A DNA stretch of 33,069 nt from Polaribacter sp. (GCA_029250685.1 JAQXEU010000006.1:1-33069), one strand, 5' to 3'. Positions 17,891 through 27,261 are shown, counted from the stretch's first letter. A program made the numbers and translations. The notes: generated by a model from the sequence alone, not told the origin.

Positions 17891-17917
17891 TTTTAGACTT
17901 ATTAAAGACCATTTATA

Positions 17918-19057
17918 ATGCATAAATCCAAATTGCCAAATTTAGAAACTACCATTTTTACAATAATGGGTAACTTGTCTAAAAAACACAATGCAATCAA
18001 TTTATCACAAGGTTTTCCAAACTTTAAAAGTGATCAAAAGTTAATTGATTTAGTTTCAAAAGCAATGAATTCAGGATACAATCAATATGCACCAATGTTA
18101 GGTGTTTTAGAGTTGAGAGAAGCGATTGCTAAAAAGTTTGATGATTTATACAAAACTAGTTATCATCCCGAAAAAGAAATTGTAGTTACAGCTGGTGCAA
18201 CACAAGCAATTTTCACAATTATTTCTGCATTTATAAGACCTTCAGATGAAGTGATTTTATTTAATCCTGCGTATGATTGTTACGAACCTGCAATTAATTT
18301 AAATGGTGGAAAAGTGATTCCGATGCAATTAAACTACCCAGATTATAAAGTAGATTGGGATGCCGTTAAAAATACTATTTCTGAAAAAACAAAAATGATT
18401 GTTATCAATACGCCACAAAACCCAAGTGGCACTGTTTTTTCTAAAGAAGATATGGAAGAATTAGAACGCATCACTAACAAAACAAACATTATTGTTTTAA
18501 GTGATGAAGTCTATGAACACATGATATATGATGGATTGGCACATCAAAGTGCCTGTTTATTTCCGCAATTAAAAGAGCGAACATTTATTACCGCCTCTTT
18601 CGGAAAGACATTTCATAATACTGGTTGGAAAATGGGGTACTGTTGTGGTCCAAAAGAGTTAATGAAAGAGTTTGTAAAAGTGCATCAATTTAATGTGTAT
18701 TGTGTTAACCACCCAATTCAAATTGCTTTAGCAACTTATATTAGTGAAGCCAGCAATTACAAACAATTGAGTTCGTTTTATGAACAAAAAAGAGATCTTT
18801 TTTTAGAAGCTATCAAAGATTCAAGGTTCTCATTTACACCTTCTAAAGCAACCTATTTTCAAGTATTAAATTACAGTGCGATTTCTAATGAAAAGGATGT
18901 TGATTTTGCTAAAAGATTAACAACTGAATTTGGTGTTGCATCGATTCCTTTGTCTGTTTTTAATACCAATAAATTAGATGAAAAGGTATTGCGTTTTTGT
19001 TTTGCAAAAAAAGAAGAAACCTTATTAAGAGCAGCAGAAATATTAAATAAATTATAA
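17918..19057 (+). CDS. Class I/II aminotransferase, methionine aminotransferase (YbdL) type
   Basis: 379 aa. A fold-type I PLP enzyme. The Schiff-base lysine is K230 in TASFGKTFHNTGWKMG. Other marks are INLSQGFPNF at 27-36, TAGATQAIF at 91-99, the INTPQNPSG block with its Asn at 163-171, and LSDEVYEH at 194-201. INLSQGFPNF and SFGKTFHNTGWKMGY are close to the YbdL/KAT-like subgroup that transaminates methionine and aromatic amino acids. It lies 28 bases after the Lrp terminator and 78 bases before the E1 gene. Together with E1 it would supply and consume 2-oxo acids; the exact amino-acid range is inferred. Confidence 0.9.
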   Translation: MHKSKLPNLETTIFTIMGNLSKKHNAINLSQGFPNFKSDQKLIDLVSKAMNSGYNQYAPMLGVLELREAIAKKFDDLYKTSYHPEKEIVVTAGATQAIFTIISAFIRPSDEVILFNPAYDCYEPAINLNGGKVIPMQLNYPDYKVDWDAVKNTISEKTKMIVINTPQNPSGTVFSKEDMEELERITNKTNIIVLSDEVYEHMIYDGLAHQSACLFPQLKERTFITASFGKTFHNTGWKMGYCCGPKELMKEFVKVHQFNVYCVNHPIQIALATYISEASNYKQLSSFYEQKRDLFLEAIKDSRFSFTPSKATYFQVLNYSAISNEKDVDFAKRLTTEFGVASIPLSVFNTNKLDEKVLRFCFAKKEETLLRAAEILNKL

Positions 19058-19135
19058 TCGATATTACTTAGAAAGAATTGTACTGTAATTCGTTTTTATT
19101 TTTAAATTAGCTAGTTCAATTAATCAAACAATTAA

Positions 19136-21124
19136 ATGATTGCAAAAATACAATATACAAAGACTAAACTTGAGAAATCAAAACTTTTAGAATTGTATAC
19201 TTCAATGTTAAAACCAAGGTTGATAGAGGAGAAGATGCTTATCTTATTACGCCAAGGTAAAATTTCAAAATGGTTTTCTGGAATTGGTCAAGAAGCTATC
19301 TCTGTAGGTGTTACATCTGCTTTATTAAAGGATGAATACATCTTACCAATGCATAGAAATTTAGGTGTTTTTACAACGAGAAAAATTCCATTATACCGTT
19401 TATTTTCGCAATGGCAAGGAAAAGCAAATGGATTTACTAAAGGACGCGATCGCAGTTTTCATTTCGGAACACAAGAATACAATATTGTTGGAATGATTTC
19501 GCATTTAGGTCCGCAATTAGGAATTGCAGACGGAATTGCATTAGCAAATAAGATTAGAAACGAGCAAAAAGTTTGTGCTGTTTTTACTGGAGAAGGCGGA
19601 ACTAGTGAAGGAGATTTTCATGAAGCATTGAATGTGGCTTCGGTTTGGAGTTTACCCGTATTATTTTGTGTTGAGAATAATGGTTATGGCTTATCAACAC
19701 CAACTTCAGAGCAATTTAATTGTGAAAATATTGCAGATAAAGGAATTGGCTATGGAATGGAAAGTCACATTATTGATGGAAATAATATTGTAGAAGTGTA
19801 TACCAGAGTTTCTGAATTAGCAGAAAGTGTTCGTCAAAACCCTAGACCAATTTTATTAGAATTTAAAACCTTTAGAATGCGTGGTCATGAAGAAGCTAGT
19901 GGTACTAAATATGTTCCGCAAGATTTAATGGATTCTTGGGCTTCAAAAGACCCGTTAGAGAATTTTCAAGCGTATTTAAGAGAACAAAATATATTATCTG
20001 AAAAAGATGAAGTTCAGTTTAAAGAAGCAATTGTACATGAAATTAATGAACATTTAAAGCTTGCTTTTGACGAGCCAAAAATTACTGTTGATTTAGAAAC
20101 CGAATTAAACGATGTTTATAAATCGTTTGAAGAAGAAATTATTACACCAAGTTCTAAAACAAATAAAATTCGCCTAATTGATGCTATTTCTGATGGATTG
20201 AAACAATCTATGGAAAAGTATGATGATTTGGTAATCATGGGACAAGATGTTGCGGAATACGGTGGTGTATTTAAAATTACTGACGGATTTGTAGCTCAAT
20301 TTGGAAAAGACAGAGTTCGAAATACACCAATTTGTGAATCGGCAATTGTTTCTGCTGCTTATGGTTTATCTGTAAACGGAATGAAAGCCGTGATGGAAAT
20401 GCAATTTGCAGATTTTGTCTCATCTGGTTTTAATCCAATAGTAAACTTATTAGCAAAATCTCATTATCGTTGGAATCAACCAGCAGATATAGTTGTAAGA
20501 ATGCCTTGTGGAGCAGGCGTTGGAGCTGGACCATTTCATAGCCAGACCAACGAAGCTTGGTTTACAAAAACTCCAGGGTTAAAAGTAATATATCCTGCTT
20601 TTCCTGCGGATGCAAAAGGTTTATTGGCTTCGGCAATTAATGACCCAAATCCAGTATTATTTTTTGAACATAAAGCATTGTATCGTTCTGTTTATCAAGA
20701 AGTACCAGAAGATTATTACACGCTTCCAATTGGTAAAGCAGCTCTTATAAAAGAAGGAAAAGATGTTACAATTATTAGTTATGGAGCTGGAGTTCATTGG
20801 GCTATAGAAACTTTAGAGAATAACACTGATGTTTCAGCAGATTTAATAGATTTAAGAACGCTACAACCTTTAGATGTTGAAGTAATTTATGCATCTGTCA
20901 AAAAAACAGGACGTGCAATTATTTTGCAAGAGGATTCTTTGTTTGGTGGAATTGCAAGTGATATTTCTGCACTAATTACTGAGAATTGTTTTCATGATTT
21001 AGATGCGCCAGTAAAACGTGTTGGAAGTTTAGAAACTCCGATTCCGTTTGAACCAAGTTTAGAACATCAATACTTAGCGAAGAACCAATTTGAAACTGAA
21101 TTAAAAACGCTCTTAAATTATTAA
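19136..21124 (+). CDS. Fused 2-oxoacid dehydrogenase E1 alpha/beta (branched-chain type)
   Basis: 662 aa carrying both E1 subunits in one chain. Residues about 15-325 are the alpha part: the ThDP motif begins GEGGTSEGD at 152-160 and ends with N181/N182 in VENNGYG, and the phosphorylation-loop-like RMRGHEEASGTKY lies near 250. After a short linker, residues about 343-662 are the beta part: NKIRLIDAISDGL, VIMGQDVAEYGG, TPICESAIVSAAYGL. The complex decarboxylates 2-oxo acids with E2 and E3, which are not in this window. Fused E1 is common in Bacteroidota and usually assigned to branched-chain 2-oxo acids; a role with pyruvate cannot be excluded. Its stop overlaps that of the converging MFS gene. 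Confidence 0.92.
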   Translation: MIAKIQYTKTKLEKSKLLELYTSMLKPRLIEEKMLILLRQGKISKWFSGIGQEAISVGVTSALLKDEYILPMHRNLGVFTTRKIPLYRLFSQWQGKANGFTKGRDRSFHFGTQEYNIVGMISHLGPQLGIADGIALANKIRNEQKVCAVFTGEGGTSEGDFHEALNVASVWSLPVLFCVENNGYGLSTPTSEQFNCENIADKGIGYGMESHIIDGNNIVEVYTRVSELAESVRQNPRPILLEFKTFRMRGHEEASGTKYVPQDLMDSWASKDPLENFQAYLREQNILSEKDEVQFKEAIVHEINEHLKLAFDEPKITVDLETELNDVYKSFEEEIITPSSKTNKIRLIDAISDGLKQSMEKYDDLVIMGQDVAEYGGVFKITDGFVAQFGKDRVRNTPICESAIVSAAYGLSVNGMKAVMEMQFADFVSSGFNPIVNLLAKSHYRWNQPADIVVRMPCGAGVGAGPFHSQTNEAWFTKTPGLKVIYPAFPADAKGLLASAINDPNPVLFFEHKALYRSVYQEVPEDYYTLPIGKAALIKEGKDVTIISYGAGVHWAIETLENNTDVSADLIDLRTLQPLDVEVIYASVKKTGRAIILQEDSLFGGIASDISALITENCFHDLDAPVKRVGSLETPIPFEPSLEHQYLAKNQFETELKTLLNY

Positions 21125-22326
21125 GCATTCGCTTTTTTACTTTTTGAAAGTAACATTAACAACAACAAACAGCACAATCCACAAACGAAGAAACCTATAA
21201 ATAATGGTAACGCTGTTTTGGTGACATAACTTCCAATAAAAGTAGCAATCGGAACAGCCATTATTGTAGAAACAAATCCGTTAATTGCAGCACCAACACC
21301 AGCAATATGACCAACAGGTTGCATTGCCAATGCTCTTAAATTCCCAAATAAAAACCCTAAAGCAAAGAATTCTAATCCACAGAAAGTTAAAAGAATGGCT
21401 AAACTTGGATTTGCATCACTATTAAAATATAGTATTGCGTAGAGTAGTGGAATAAGTGTAAAAAACACGGCAAAAACAGAAACTAGTTTAAGCATCCCGA
21501 AACGCATTACAAAGGTTCCATTTAAAAAAGTTGCGAAACCAACTGAAATAGCCAATCCAGCAAAAATGTAAGGGAATTCTTCTGTTAAACCGTACTGTTC
21601 TTGAAAAATATGCTGAGAAGCACTTAAATAGACCATAAAAGATCCGGTTACAAATCCAGAGATTAAAGTGAATATAACTGCTTGCTTGAATTTGATAAAC
21701 TCTATAGCTCCTTCAATAAATAAACTAAGTTTAAACTTCTTACGTTTTTCAATAGGTAATGTTTCTGGCTGTCGTCTCCATAACCAAATCATAATTAAAA
21801 ACCCTATTAATAGTTGACTGTTAAAGATCGCTTTCCATCCGTAAGCATCTAAAATTATTTTACCGATTGCTGGTGCAACTACTGGGACTAAAATAAAAAC
21901 AACTACAATAAACGACATAATTTTCGCCATATAATCGCCGCTAAAGCTATCTCTAACCATAGCGATACTAATAGTTCTAGGAGCAGAAAGCCCAATTCCC
22001 TGTAAGATTCTACCAATTACCATCGTTTCTATACTAGTTGCAGTTACACAAATAAAACTCGCAAGAACGAACAAAGAAAATCCCATGTAAATTACAGGTT
22101 TCCTTCCTAAACTATCAGAAATAGGACCAAAAATTAACTGTCCGAAACCCAATCCTAGAAAAATCATGGTTATCAATAACTGATTGTCTCTTGAATCTTG
22201 AATTCCGATTGTAAATCCAATTTGTTCTAAAGCGGGTAATAAAGCATCAATTGATAAAGCAACAATCGACATCAAAGACGCCATTAATGCAATAAATTCT
22301 AATCTAGAAGTTTTTTTTGTTGACAT
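21121..22326 (-). CDS. MFS drug exporter, Bcr/CflA type
   Basis: 401 aa with about twelve hydrophobic helices. The MFS motif A is GPISDSLGRKPVIY at about 67-80, between helices 2 and 3, and the early SIDALLPALEQIG resembles the D-x-Y-LPA-x-P start of the Bcr/CflA drug:proton antiporters. A second motif-A-like loop between helices 8 and 9 is weak (FVMRFGMLK), as usual. It acts in the inner membrane; its substrates are unknown. Start ATG is at 22324-22326. Its stop shares a TTAA with the E1 gene. It is transcribed away from the decayed region upstream. Confidence 0.9.
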   Translation of the reverse strand: MSTKKTSRLEFIALMASLMSIVALSIDALLPALEQIGFTIGIQDSRDNQLLITMIFLGLGFGQLIFGPISDSLGRKPVIYMGFSLFVLASFICVTATSIETMVIGRILQGIGLSAPRTISIAMVRDSFSGDYMAKIMSFIVVVFILVPVVAPAIGKIILDAYGWKAIFNSQLLIGFLIMIWLWRRQPETLPIEKRKKFKLSLFIEGAIEFIKFKQAVIFTLISGFVTGSFMVYLSASQHIFQEQYGLTEEFPYIFAGLAISVGFATFLNGTFVMRFGMLKLVSVFAVFFTLIPLLYAILYFNSDANPSLAILLTFCGLEFFALGFLFGNLRALAMQPVGHIAGVGAAINGFVSTIMAVPIATFIGSYVTKTALPLFIGFFVCGLCCLLLLMLLSKSKKANA

Positions 22327-22330
22327 GCAG

Positions 22331-22362
22331 CAAATGTACTCTTAAGATTTTTATTATGACAA
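22331..22362 (-). promoter_or_regulatory. Candidate promoter of the MFS gene
   Basis: On the minus strand, TTG (22360-22362), a 21-base spacer and TACATTTG (22331-22338) fit the Bacteroidota -33/-7 pattern. The -7 box ends only 4 bases before the ATG, so the mRNA would be leaderless or the real start would be a later Met (Met15 in MASLMSIV). Confidence 0.35.
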
Positions 22363-22660
22363 AATAAAAATAGAATGTGTGTCTATGTTCGTTTCTCTTT
22401 TCTCATATTATAATTTACTCTAGAGTAGTTTGCTTTGTTTAACAAATTAACTATTTAACATAATGTAAATTATAGTACACTTTTAATTAGGGATTATCCA
22501 GTGGATGATTCATACATTAAAAGCTTCTTATAGTCTAACAGAATAAGTTATAATTATAGTATGTAAAATATCCCAGAAGCATTTGTTTTCATATCCCACA
22601 CAGGACATTTATAGACATTAACACAATAATTTCTGTATAGCCATGATCAGATATAAACTT
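22363..22660. other. Gene-free A+T-rich spacer
   Basis: I see no ORF, hairpin terminator or repeat of note. A short minus-strand stretch in frame with the WD40 fragment just after its stop reads FISDHGYTEIIVLM, faintly like an ankyrin helix, but it is too short to call. Confidence 0.4.
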
Positions 22661-22879
22661 CTATTGCTTTAAATACTTCTTTTTCTGCTGGTCCGTCAAT
22701 AATAATTTTTCTAAAGGGGCTAAATGGTCACTCTTTAAAAAATTATCTAATGTAACAACATTCCATAATCTAATGCCAGAATCTGAGTTTGTCAAAATAG
22801 TAGCGCCGTTTGAAGTAAAGGCAACATTATAAACTGGACCGTAATGCTTCATTGCTATTGCTATAAGGAGTTGAGCCTG
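22661..22879 (-). pseudogene. WD40-repeat gene fragment
   Basis: An open frame from about 22879, with its first ATG at 22852, ends at TAG 22661-22663. Residues from the ATG contain one recognisable WD40 blade, GPVYNVAFTSNGATILTNSD then SGIRLWNV, followed by a 28-residue tail ending KKKYLKQ. A single blade cannot fold as a propeller, so this is the 3' end of a lost WD40 gene. Upstream it runs into the ankyrin fragment in another frame. Confidence 0.6.
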
Positions 22880-23102
22880 TCATTTGATCTTTTACGTTTA
22901 AATCAGTTCCAGCTGCAATATGCTGTTTAATAACCTCAAGATTGTTTGTCAATACGGCAGTTTGAATGGTCGTCTTTGGTGTAGCAACATTTATGTCTGT
23001 ATTTTATTTTTTGCTTGATTCTGCACAAGAACTTAATAGTAAAAGAACACCTAACGATAGGCTTGCTAATTTTTTAAAGGAATTCATTTTTAATACTTTC
23101 AT
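22880..23102 (-). pseudogene. Ankyrin-repeat lipoprotein, broken by a stop codon and truncated
   Basis: ATG at 23100-23102 opens a lipoprotein signal, MKVLKMNSFKKLASLSLGVL followed by LLLSSC with the lipobox Cys, then AESSKK and an in-frame TAA at 23004-23006. The same frame continues as NTDINVATPKTTIQTAVLTN and NLEVIKQHIAAGTDLNVKDQ, then MTGSTP. This is the first ankyrin repeat of a known kind of flavobacterial exported ankyrin protein. After STP the frame is lost and WD40 sequence begins. A CAA-to-TAA change would explain the early stop. The rest of the ankyrin domain is gone. Confidence 0.7.
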
Positions 23103-23392
23103 AATTTTAATATTTATAATTTGATTTTTAATTATGCTGCAAATGTCCTTTATATCTCTATAAAAATAAATTGTTAATTACCGAATTGTAAAATATTAAG
23201 GATGAATTGATTTTTTCCTTGATTAATTATTCTTCATATAATCTATCAGTACCTTTTTAAAATTCATATGAGGCAAAAACTGATCAGAAACTGAAAGTGC
23301 TGTATGTAAATTATCACATAACATTTCTTTCATTTCCTTAATATGCATTACTTTTGTCCTTTATTTGCTAAACAGTTATCTCGTTAATTATT
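23103..23392. other. Spacer with one possible 41-codon minus-strand ORF
   Basis: The only open stretch with protein-like composition is 23223-23348 on the minus strand, which encodes 41 residues ending HMNFKKVLIDYMKNN. It could be a small gene or the C-terminal scrap of a decayed one. I do not recognise it. Confidence 0.3.
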
Positions 23393-24004
23393 ATGCCTTT
23401 TAAAAAATTACATTCCAATATAAAAGAGATGTTAACTTCTCTAGAAATAGTAACCCCTACTCCTTTTCAGAGTGCAAGTATTCCTGTTATAAAAAGTGGT
23501 GCCAATATTTTTTGTACTGCACCAAAAGGAAGTGGAAAAACAACAACACTTGTCTTAACAACGTTACAAAAATTAAAATGTGAGGCAGTTGGTAATGCTC
23601 CAAGAGCTATTGTTTTAGTGGAAAACACAGAAAGAGTATTAGAATTAGAAGAGGTGTTTTCAAGTTTAACGAAGTACAATTCTTTACGTGTTTATTCAGG
23701 GAATGAAAGAGAACATATTGATGTCTTAAAATCAGAAATATTTGAAGGTGTAGACATTCTAATTTGCACACCTAAAACCTTACATAAATTACTTTTACTA
23801 GAAGGTTTAAATACTACTCAATTAAAGATATTTAGTATAGATGATGCAGATTTTTTAGCTGAAAAAACATCTTATGCTGCGCTGATGTCAATTGTACCAA
23901 GCATTCAAAAAAGCCAGTTTGTAATTTACTCTGAAAAAATATCTCCAACTTTAAAGCGTTTTGAAACTAGTTTTATGGAATATTCTAAAAAAGTAATTAT
24001 GTAA
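23393..24004 (+). CDS. Stand-alone degenerate DEAD-box RecA1 domain protein
   Basis: 203 aa, equal to just the first RecA domain of a DEAD-box RNA helicase. In order: Q motif TPFQSASIP (Q26), Walker A APKGSGKTT with K49, motif Ia weakened to LVENTERVLEL, motif Ib TPKTL at 126-130 (normally TPGR), motif II DDAD at 150-153 (normally DEAD), and motif III YSE at 179-181 (normally SAT). The second RecA domain with HRxGRxxR is absent, and the next gene converges 21 bases later, so no lost 3' half is nearby. ATP binding is plausible; unwinding is not. It may act as a regulator or RNA-binding partner of the full helicases. The frame is intact, so this is probably a real gene rather than a relic. Confidence 0.8.
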   Translation: MPFKKLHSNIKEMLTSLEIVTPTPFQSASIPVIKSGANIFCTAPKGSGKTTTLVLTTLQKLKCEAVGNAPRAIVLVENTERVLELEEVFSSLTKYNSLRVYSGNEREHIDVLKSEIFEGVDILICTPKTLHKLLLLEGLNTTQLKIFSIDDADFLAEKTSYAALMSIVPSIQKSQFVIYSEKISPTLKRFETSFMEYSKKVIM

Positions 24005-24025
24005 TTTTATTCACCTTTGCTTACT

Positions 24026-26563
24026 CTAAACTTCTTTCCTCAATACTTCTAACGGCGGACTTTTTAAAACGCTTCTAATATTTGTTAAACCAATTATTAA
24101 CACCAATAAAGTAATTCCTGGTAGAAATACTACAAACGGAATTAAAGACGGTACAAATGGTTCTTTAAATAACAACGTTGCTAATAATTGACTACTTACA
24201 AGCGATAATAAAATTCCGACTAAACTACCCAGCATTCCTAAATACACATATTCTAATGCAGTAATTTGTAAAATCTGCTTGCTCTTTGCTCCTAACGTTC
24301 TTAATAATACACTTTCTTTTATTCGTTGATATTTACTATTACGAACTGAACCAATTAAAACGATGATTCCTGTTAGAATACTAAAGAAAGCCATGAAATT
24401 AATAATCCAAGAAATTTTTAATAAAATATCTTCAACAATGGTGTAAATCTGACGTAAATCTAAAATTGAAACAGAAGGAAAGCTTTTTACCAAATCTCTT
24501 TGTAAATCTGCTGAACTTGCTTCATCTGGCACATAGGTTGTTAAGACATTAAATTGTGGTGCATTTTCTAAAACTCCTGCTGGAAATACAATCGAAAAAT
24601 TCAATTGCATATTTCCCCAATTCACTTTACGAACGCTTCCAACTATTGTTTTCATCAAAACACCTTGAATATTAAAAACAACTTCATCTCCCACTTTTAA
24701 TTTGGTATCTCTAGCAATATTATCAGCTATTGAAATTAAAACTGGTTCTCCTTTTCCTGTATTTTCAACCCATTTTCCTTCCGTAATTTCCTCGGATGCT
24801 AATAATGAACTTCGGTATGTGGTTCTAAACTCATGATTTAAAATCCAACGATTCATAGTTGATGTAGAATCTTTTCGGAGATCATTTACCAATTGATCCT
24901 TAATGCGATGCATTCGCATGGTTACAATCGGAATGTTATCAATGACGTTTAATTCTTTTTGAATAATGGTGTTTTCAATCGCTGCTTTTTCATTCGATTG
25001 CACATCCATTAAAATAATATTGGCATCTGTTGTGCTACTTTCAATAGATGTTTTTGCCAATAAAATATCTTTTGTAAAGTATAAGGTACTTATCAAAAAA
25101 GTTCCCAAACCAATTGCTAAAATCAACACCATTGTTTGATTGTTAGGCCTAAATAAGTTCAATAAACTTTGACGTTTTGTAAATCCCCAATTTGTTGGAA
25201 AAAACTTCTTAATCATTTTCATAAAGAGTGATGAAACTCCAGCCATTATAGCAAATGTGATTAAAATCCCAATGGTAAAAAAGAGTCCGTTTTTAGAATC
25301 TTTCAATAACCAAAATGAAAATAAAAATATAAAAAGTAAAATTGCTGCCATTGTAAACAATCTTGCTTTTCTTGGTTTTACTAAGTTTTCTTCTGTTCCT
25401 CTTAAAACTTCTAACGGAGAAACATACCAAGTGCCTAATAACGGTAACAATGCAAATAAAACCGACATTAATACCCCGAGTAAAATCCCTATAATTATTG
25501 GTTGTGCAGAAATTGAAATTTCAACATTAAAAGGTAAGAACTCTTGTAAAATATACGGAAAAGCATATTGTAAACCCGTTCCGATTGCAGAACCTAAAAG
25601 TCCACCAACCAATCCAATTCCAATAATCTGAATCAAATAAATTAAAAAAGATTGTTTTCTAGAAGCACCTAAACATTTTAAAACAGCAACACTTTTAAGC
25701 TTTTCTTTGATATAAATATGAACTGAACTTGCAATACCAACACAACCTAACAACAACGCAATAAAAGCAGCTAGATTCAAAAATCGACTCACATTATCAT
25801 AACTTCTTCCTAAACGAGCACTTGTGCTTGTATGTGTATCTAAATCTGCATTTTCATCATCTAAAATAGGATCAATTTTTTTATCTAATGCTTCCAAATC
25901 CATAGTTGGAGCAACAAAAAAGTATTGATACTCTTTTCTACTTCCAACTTGCAATAGTGCAGTTTCTTCTATAAATCGAAACGGAATTAAAACTGTTGGT
26001 GCTACGGATGTAGAAATTGCTGTACTTCCAGGAATTGAATTTAAAGCGCCTATAATTGGAAATGTCAATTTTCCTAATTTGATAGAATCTCCTGGTTTTA
26101 AATCGTATTGTAACATTAAGGTTGCGTCTACTATTGCGCCGCCCAAATTTTGATAATTAGAAGCAGCACTTCCTGGTGTGGTTTCCAAATCTCCATAAAA
26201 AGGAAAATTTCCTTCAATAGCTCTAACTTTCACTAACTTTGTTCCATCGTTTTTTGGAAACGCAGCCATAGAAACAAAATTAACTTCAGAAGCTGAAGGC
26301 TTTAAAGAATCTATAATTGCCAATACTTTTTCATTCGGTAGTTTTCTGCTATCAATAATAAAATCAGCGCCCATTAATGCTTTCGACTGATTTTTAATGT
26401 TGTCTTTTAAGTTTTCGCTAAATAATTGTATGGAAACTACAGCGGCAATTCCTAATATAATAGATGCCATAAAAAGCATTAATCTAGAAAGACTTGCTTT
26501 TCCGTCTCGCCAAGCCATTTTAAATAGCCACAGCATCGAAGTTTTTGAAGTTGATTTACTCAT
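24026..26563 (-). CDS. ABC transporter permease, YbbP type (FtsX/MacB superfamily)
   Basis: 845 aa. One membrane helix near residues 22-42 is followed by a large MacB-like periplasmic domain, then three helices (about 265-390) forming the first FtsX domain, further helices near 405-500, a second periplasmic domain, and a final FtsX domain at about 715-840. Ten helices and two FtsX domains match YbbP. The start ATG at 26561-26563 overlaps the stop of the ATPase gene by one base (TAATG on the minus strand), so translation is coupled. Such permeases act as mechanotransducers rather than classical importers; this subfamily is thought to act on hydrophobic compounds. Confidence 0.9.
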   Translation of the reverse strand: MSKSTSKTSMLWLFKMAWRDGKASLSRLMLFMASIILGIAAVVSIQLFSENLKDNIKNQSKALMGADFIIDSRKLPNEKVLAIIDSLKPSASEVNFVSMAAFPKNDGTKLVKVRAIEGNFPFYGDLETTPGSAASNYQNLGGAIVDATLMLQYDLKPGDSIKLGKLTFPIIGALNSIPGSTAISTSVAPTVLIPFRFIEETALLQVGSRKEYQYFFVAPTMDLEALDKKIDPILDDENADLDTHTSTSARLGRSYDNVSRFLNLAAFIALLLGCVGIASSVHIYIKEKLKSVAVLKCLGASRKQSFLIYLIQIIGIGLVGGLLGSAIGTGLQYAFPYILQEFLPFNVEISISAQPIIIGILLGVLMSVLFALLPLLGTWYVSPLEVLRGTEENLVKPRKARLFTMAAILLFIFLFSFWLLKDSKNGLFFTIGILITFAIMAGVSSLFMKMIKKFFPTNWGFTKRQSLLNLFRPNNQTMVLILAIGLGTFLISTLYFTKDILLAKTSIESSTTDANIILMDVQSNEKAAIENTIIQKELNVIDNIPIVTMRMHRIKDQLVNDLRKDSTSTMNRWILNHEFRTTYRSSLLASEEITEGKWVENTGKGEPVLISIADNIARDTKLKVGDEVVFNIQGVLMKTIVGSVRKVNWGNMQLNFSIVFPAGVLENAPQFNVLTTYVPDEASSADLQRDLVKSFPSVSILDLRQIYTIVEDILLKISWIINFMAFFSILTGIIVLIGSVRNSKYQRIKESVLLRTLGAKSKQILQITALEYVYLGMLGSLVGILLSLVSSQLLATLLFKEPFVPSLIPFVVFLPGITLLVLIIGLTNIRSVLKSPPLEVLRKEV

Positions 26564-27261
26564 TACACAGAGAGTGTTTTTTCGTTAGATACAATCTTTC
26601 CGCCTTTTAATCTTAAAATCTGTTGCGTTCTGTTTGCTAATTCTAAATCATGAGTAATAATAACTAAAGTTGTTCCGGCTTCTTTATTCAATTGAAAAAG
26701 TAATTGAATCACTTTTTCTCCAGTTTCTTCATCTAAATTACCGGTTGGTTCATCAGCAAATAAAATAGAAGGTTTGTTAGAAAATGCTCTAGCCAAAGCC
26801 ACACGTTGTTGTTCTCCACCAGATAATTGAGATGGATAATGATGCATTCTATCAGACAATCCTACTTTTTCAAGTAACTCCTTCCCTACTTTATCAGCAT
26901 TTTTTTCTCCTTGTAACTCTAACGGAACAATCACATTTTCTAAAGCCGTTAAGGTTGGTAACAATTGAAAATTCTGAAAAATAAATCCAACTTCTTTATT
27001 ACGTAATAAGGCGCGTTCATCTTCATCTAAATATTGTAATCGGCTTCCACATAACTCAATATTTCCAGCACTTGGAAAATCTAATCCAGCACATAAACCT
27101 AACAAGGTTGTTTTTCCGCTTCCAGATGGACCGACAATAGAAAAAATACTTCCTTTTTCAACTTCGAAAGAAATATTTTTTAAAACTGTTAATTTCTTAG
27201 AACCGCTTGTATAAGTCTTCTCTAGTTCATCAATCTTTAATATATTTGTCATTGTATCCAT
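26563..27261 (-). CDS. ABC transporter ATP-binding protein, YbbA/LolD type
   Basis: 232 aa. All ABC motifs are intact: Walker [10 protein letters not shown] at 44-52, Q-loop Q96, signature LSGGEQQR at 146-153, Walker B ILFADEP with D170 and catalytic E171, and the switch H204 in IITHD. Sequence and context fit the MacB/LolD/YbbA group that pairs with FtsX-type permeases. ATG at 27259-27261 is used here; MTNILKI at 27252 is an alternative start three codons in. It diverges from the lysophospholipase gene, with only 17 bases between the two start codons, and overlaps the permease start by one base. Confidence 0.93.
   Translation of the reverse strand: MDTMTNILKIDELEKTYTSGSKKLTVLKNISFEVEKGSIFSIVGPSGSGKTTLLGLCAGLDFPSAGNIELCGSRLQYLDEDERALLRNKEVGFIFQNFQLLPTLTALENVIVPLELQGEKNADKVGKELLEKVGLSDRMHHYPSQLSGGEQQRVALARAFSNKPSILFADEPTGNLDEETGEKVIQLLFQLNKEAGTTLVIITHDLELANRTQQILRLKGGKIVSNEKTLSV
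27241..27248 (+). promoter_or_regulatory. -7 element (TATATTTG) for the TesA-like gene, inside ybbA
   Basis: TATATTTG fits TAnnTTTG exactly and lies 30 bases before the ATG at 27279, inside the 5' end of the divergent ATPase gene. No TTG is seen at -33. Confidence 0.35.

Noticed and set aside
22600..22660. Ankyrin-like text HGYTEIIVLM after the WD40 fragment stop
   Set aside because: Ten residues only, behind a stop codon; not distinguishable from chance.
25257..25631. Plus-strand open frame of 124 codons inside the permease gene
   Set aside because: Shadow of a membrane-protein gene; Pro/Lys/Asn-rich antisense text with no motif.
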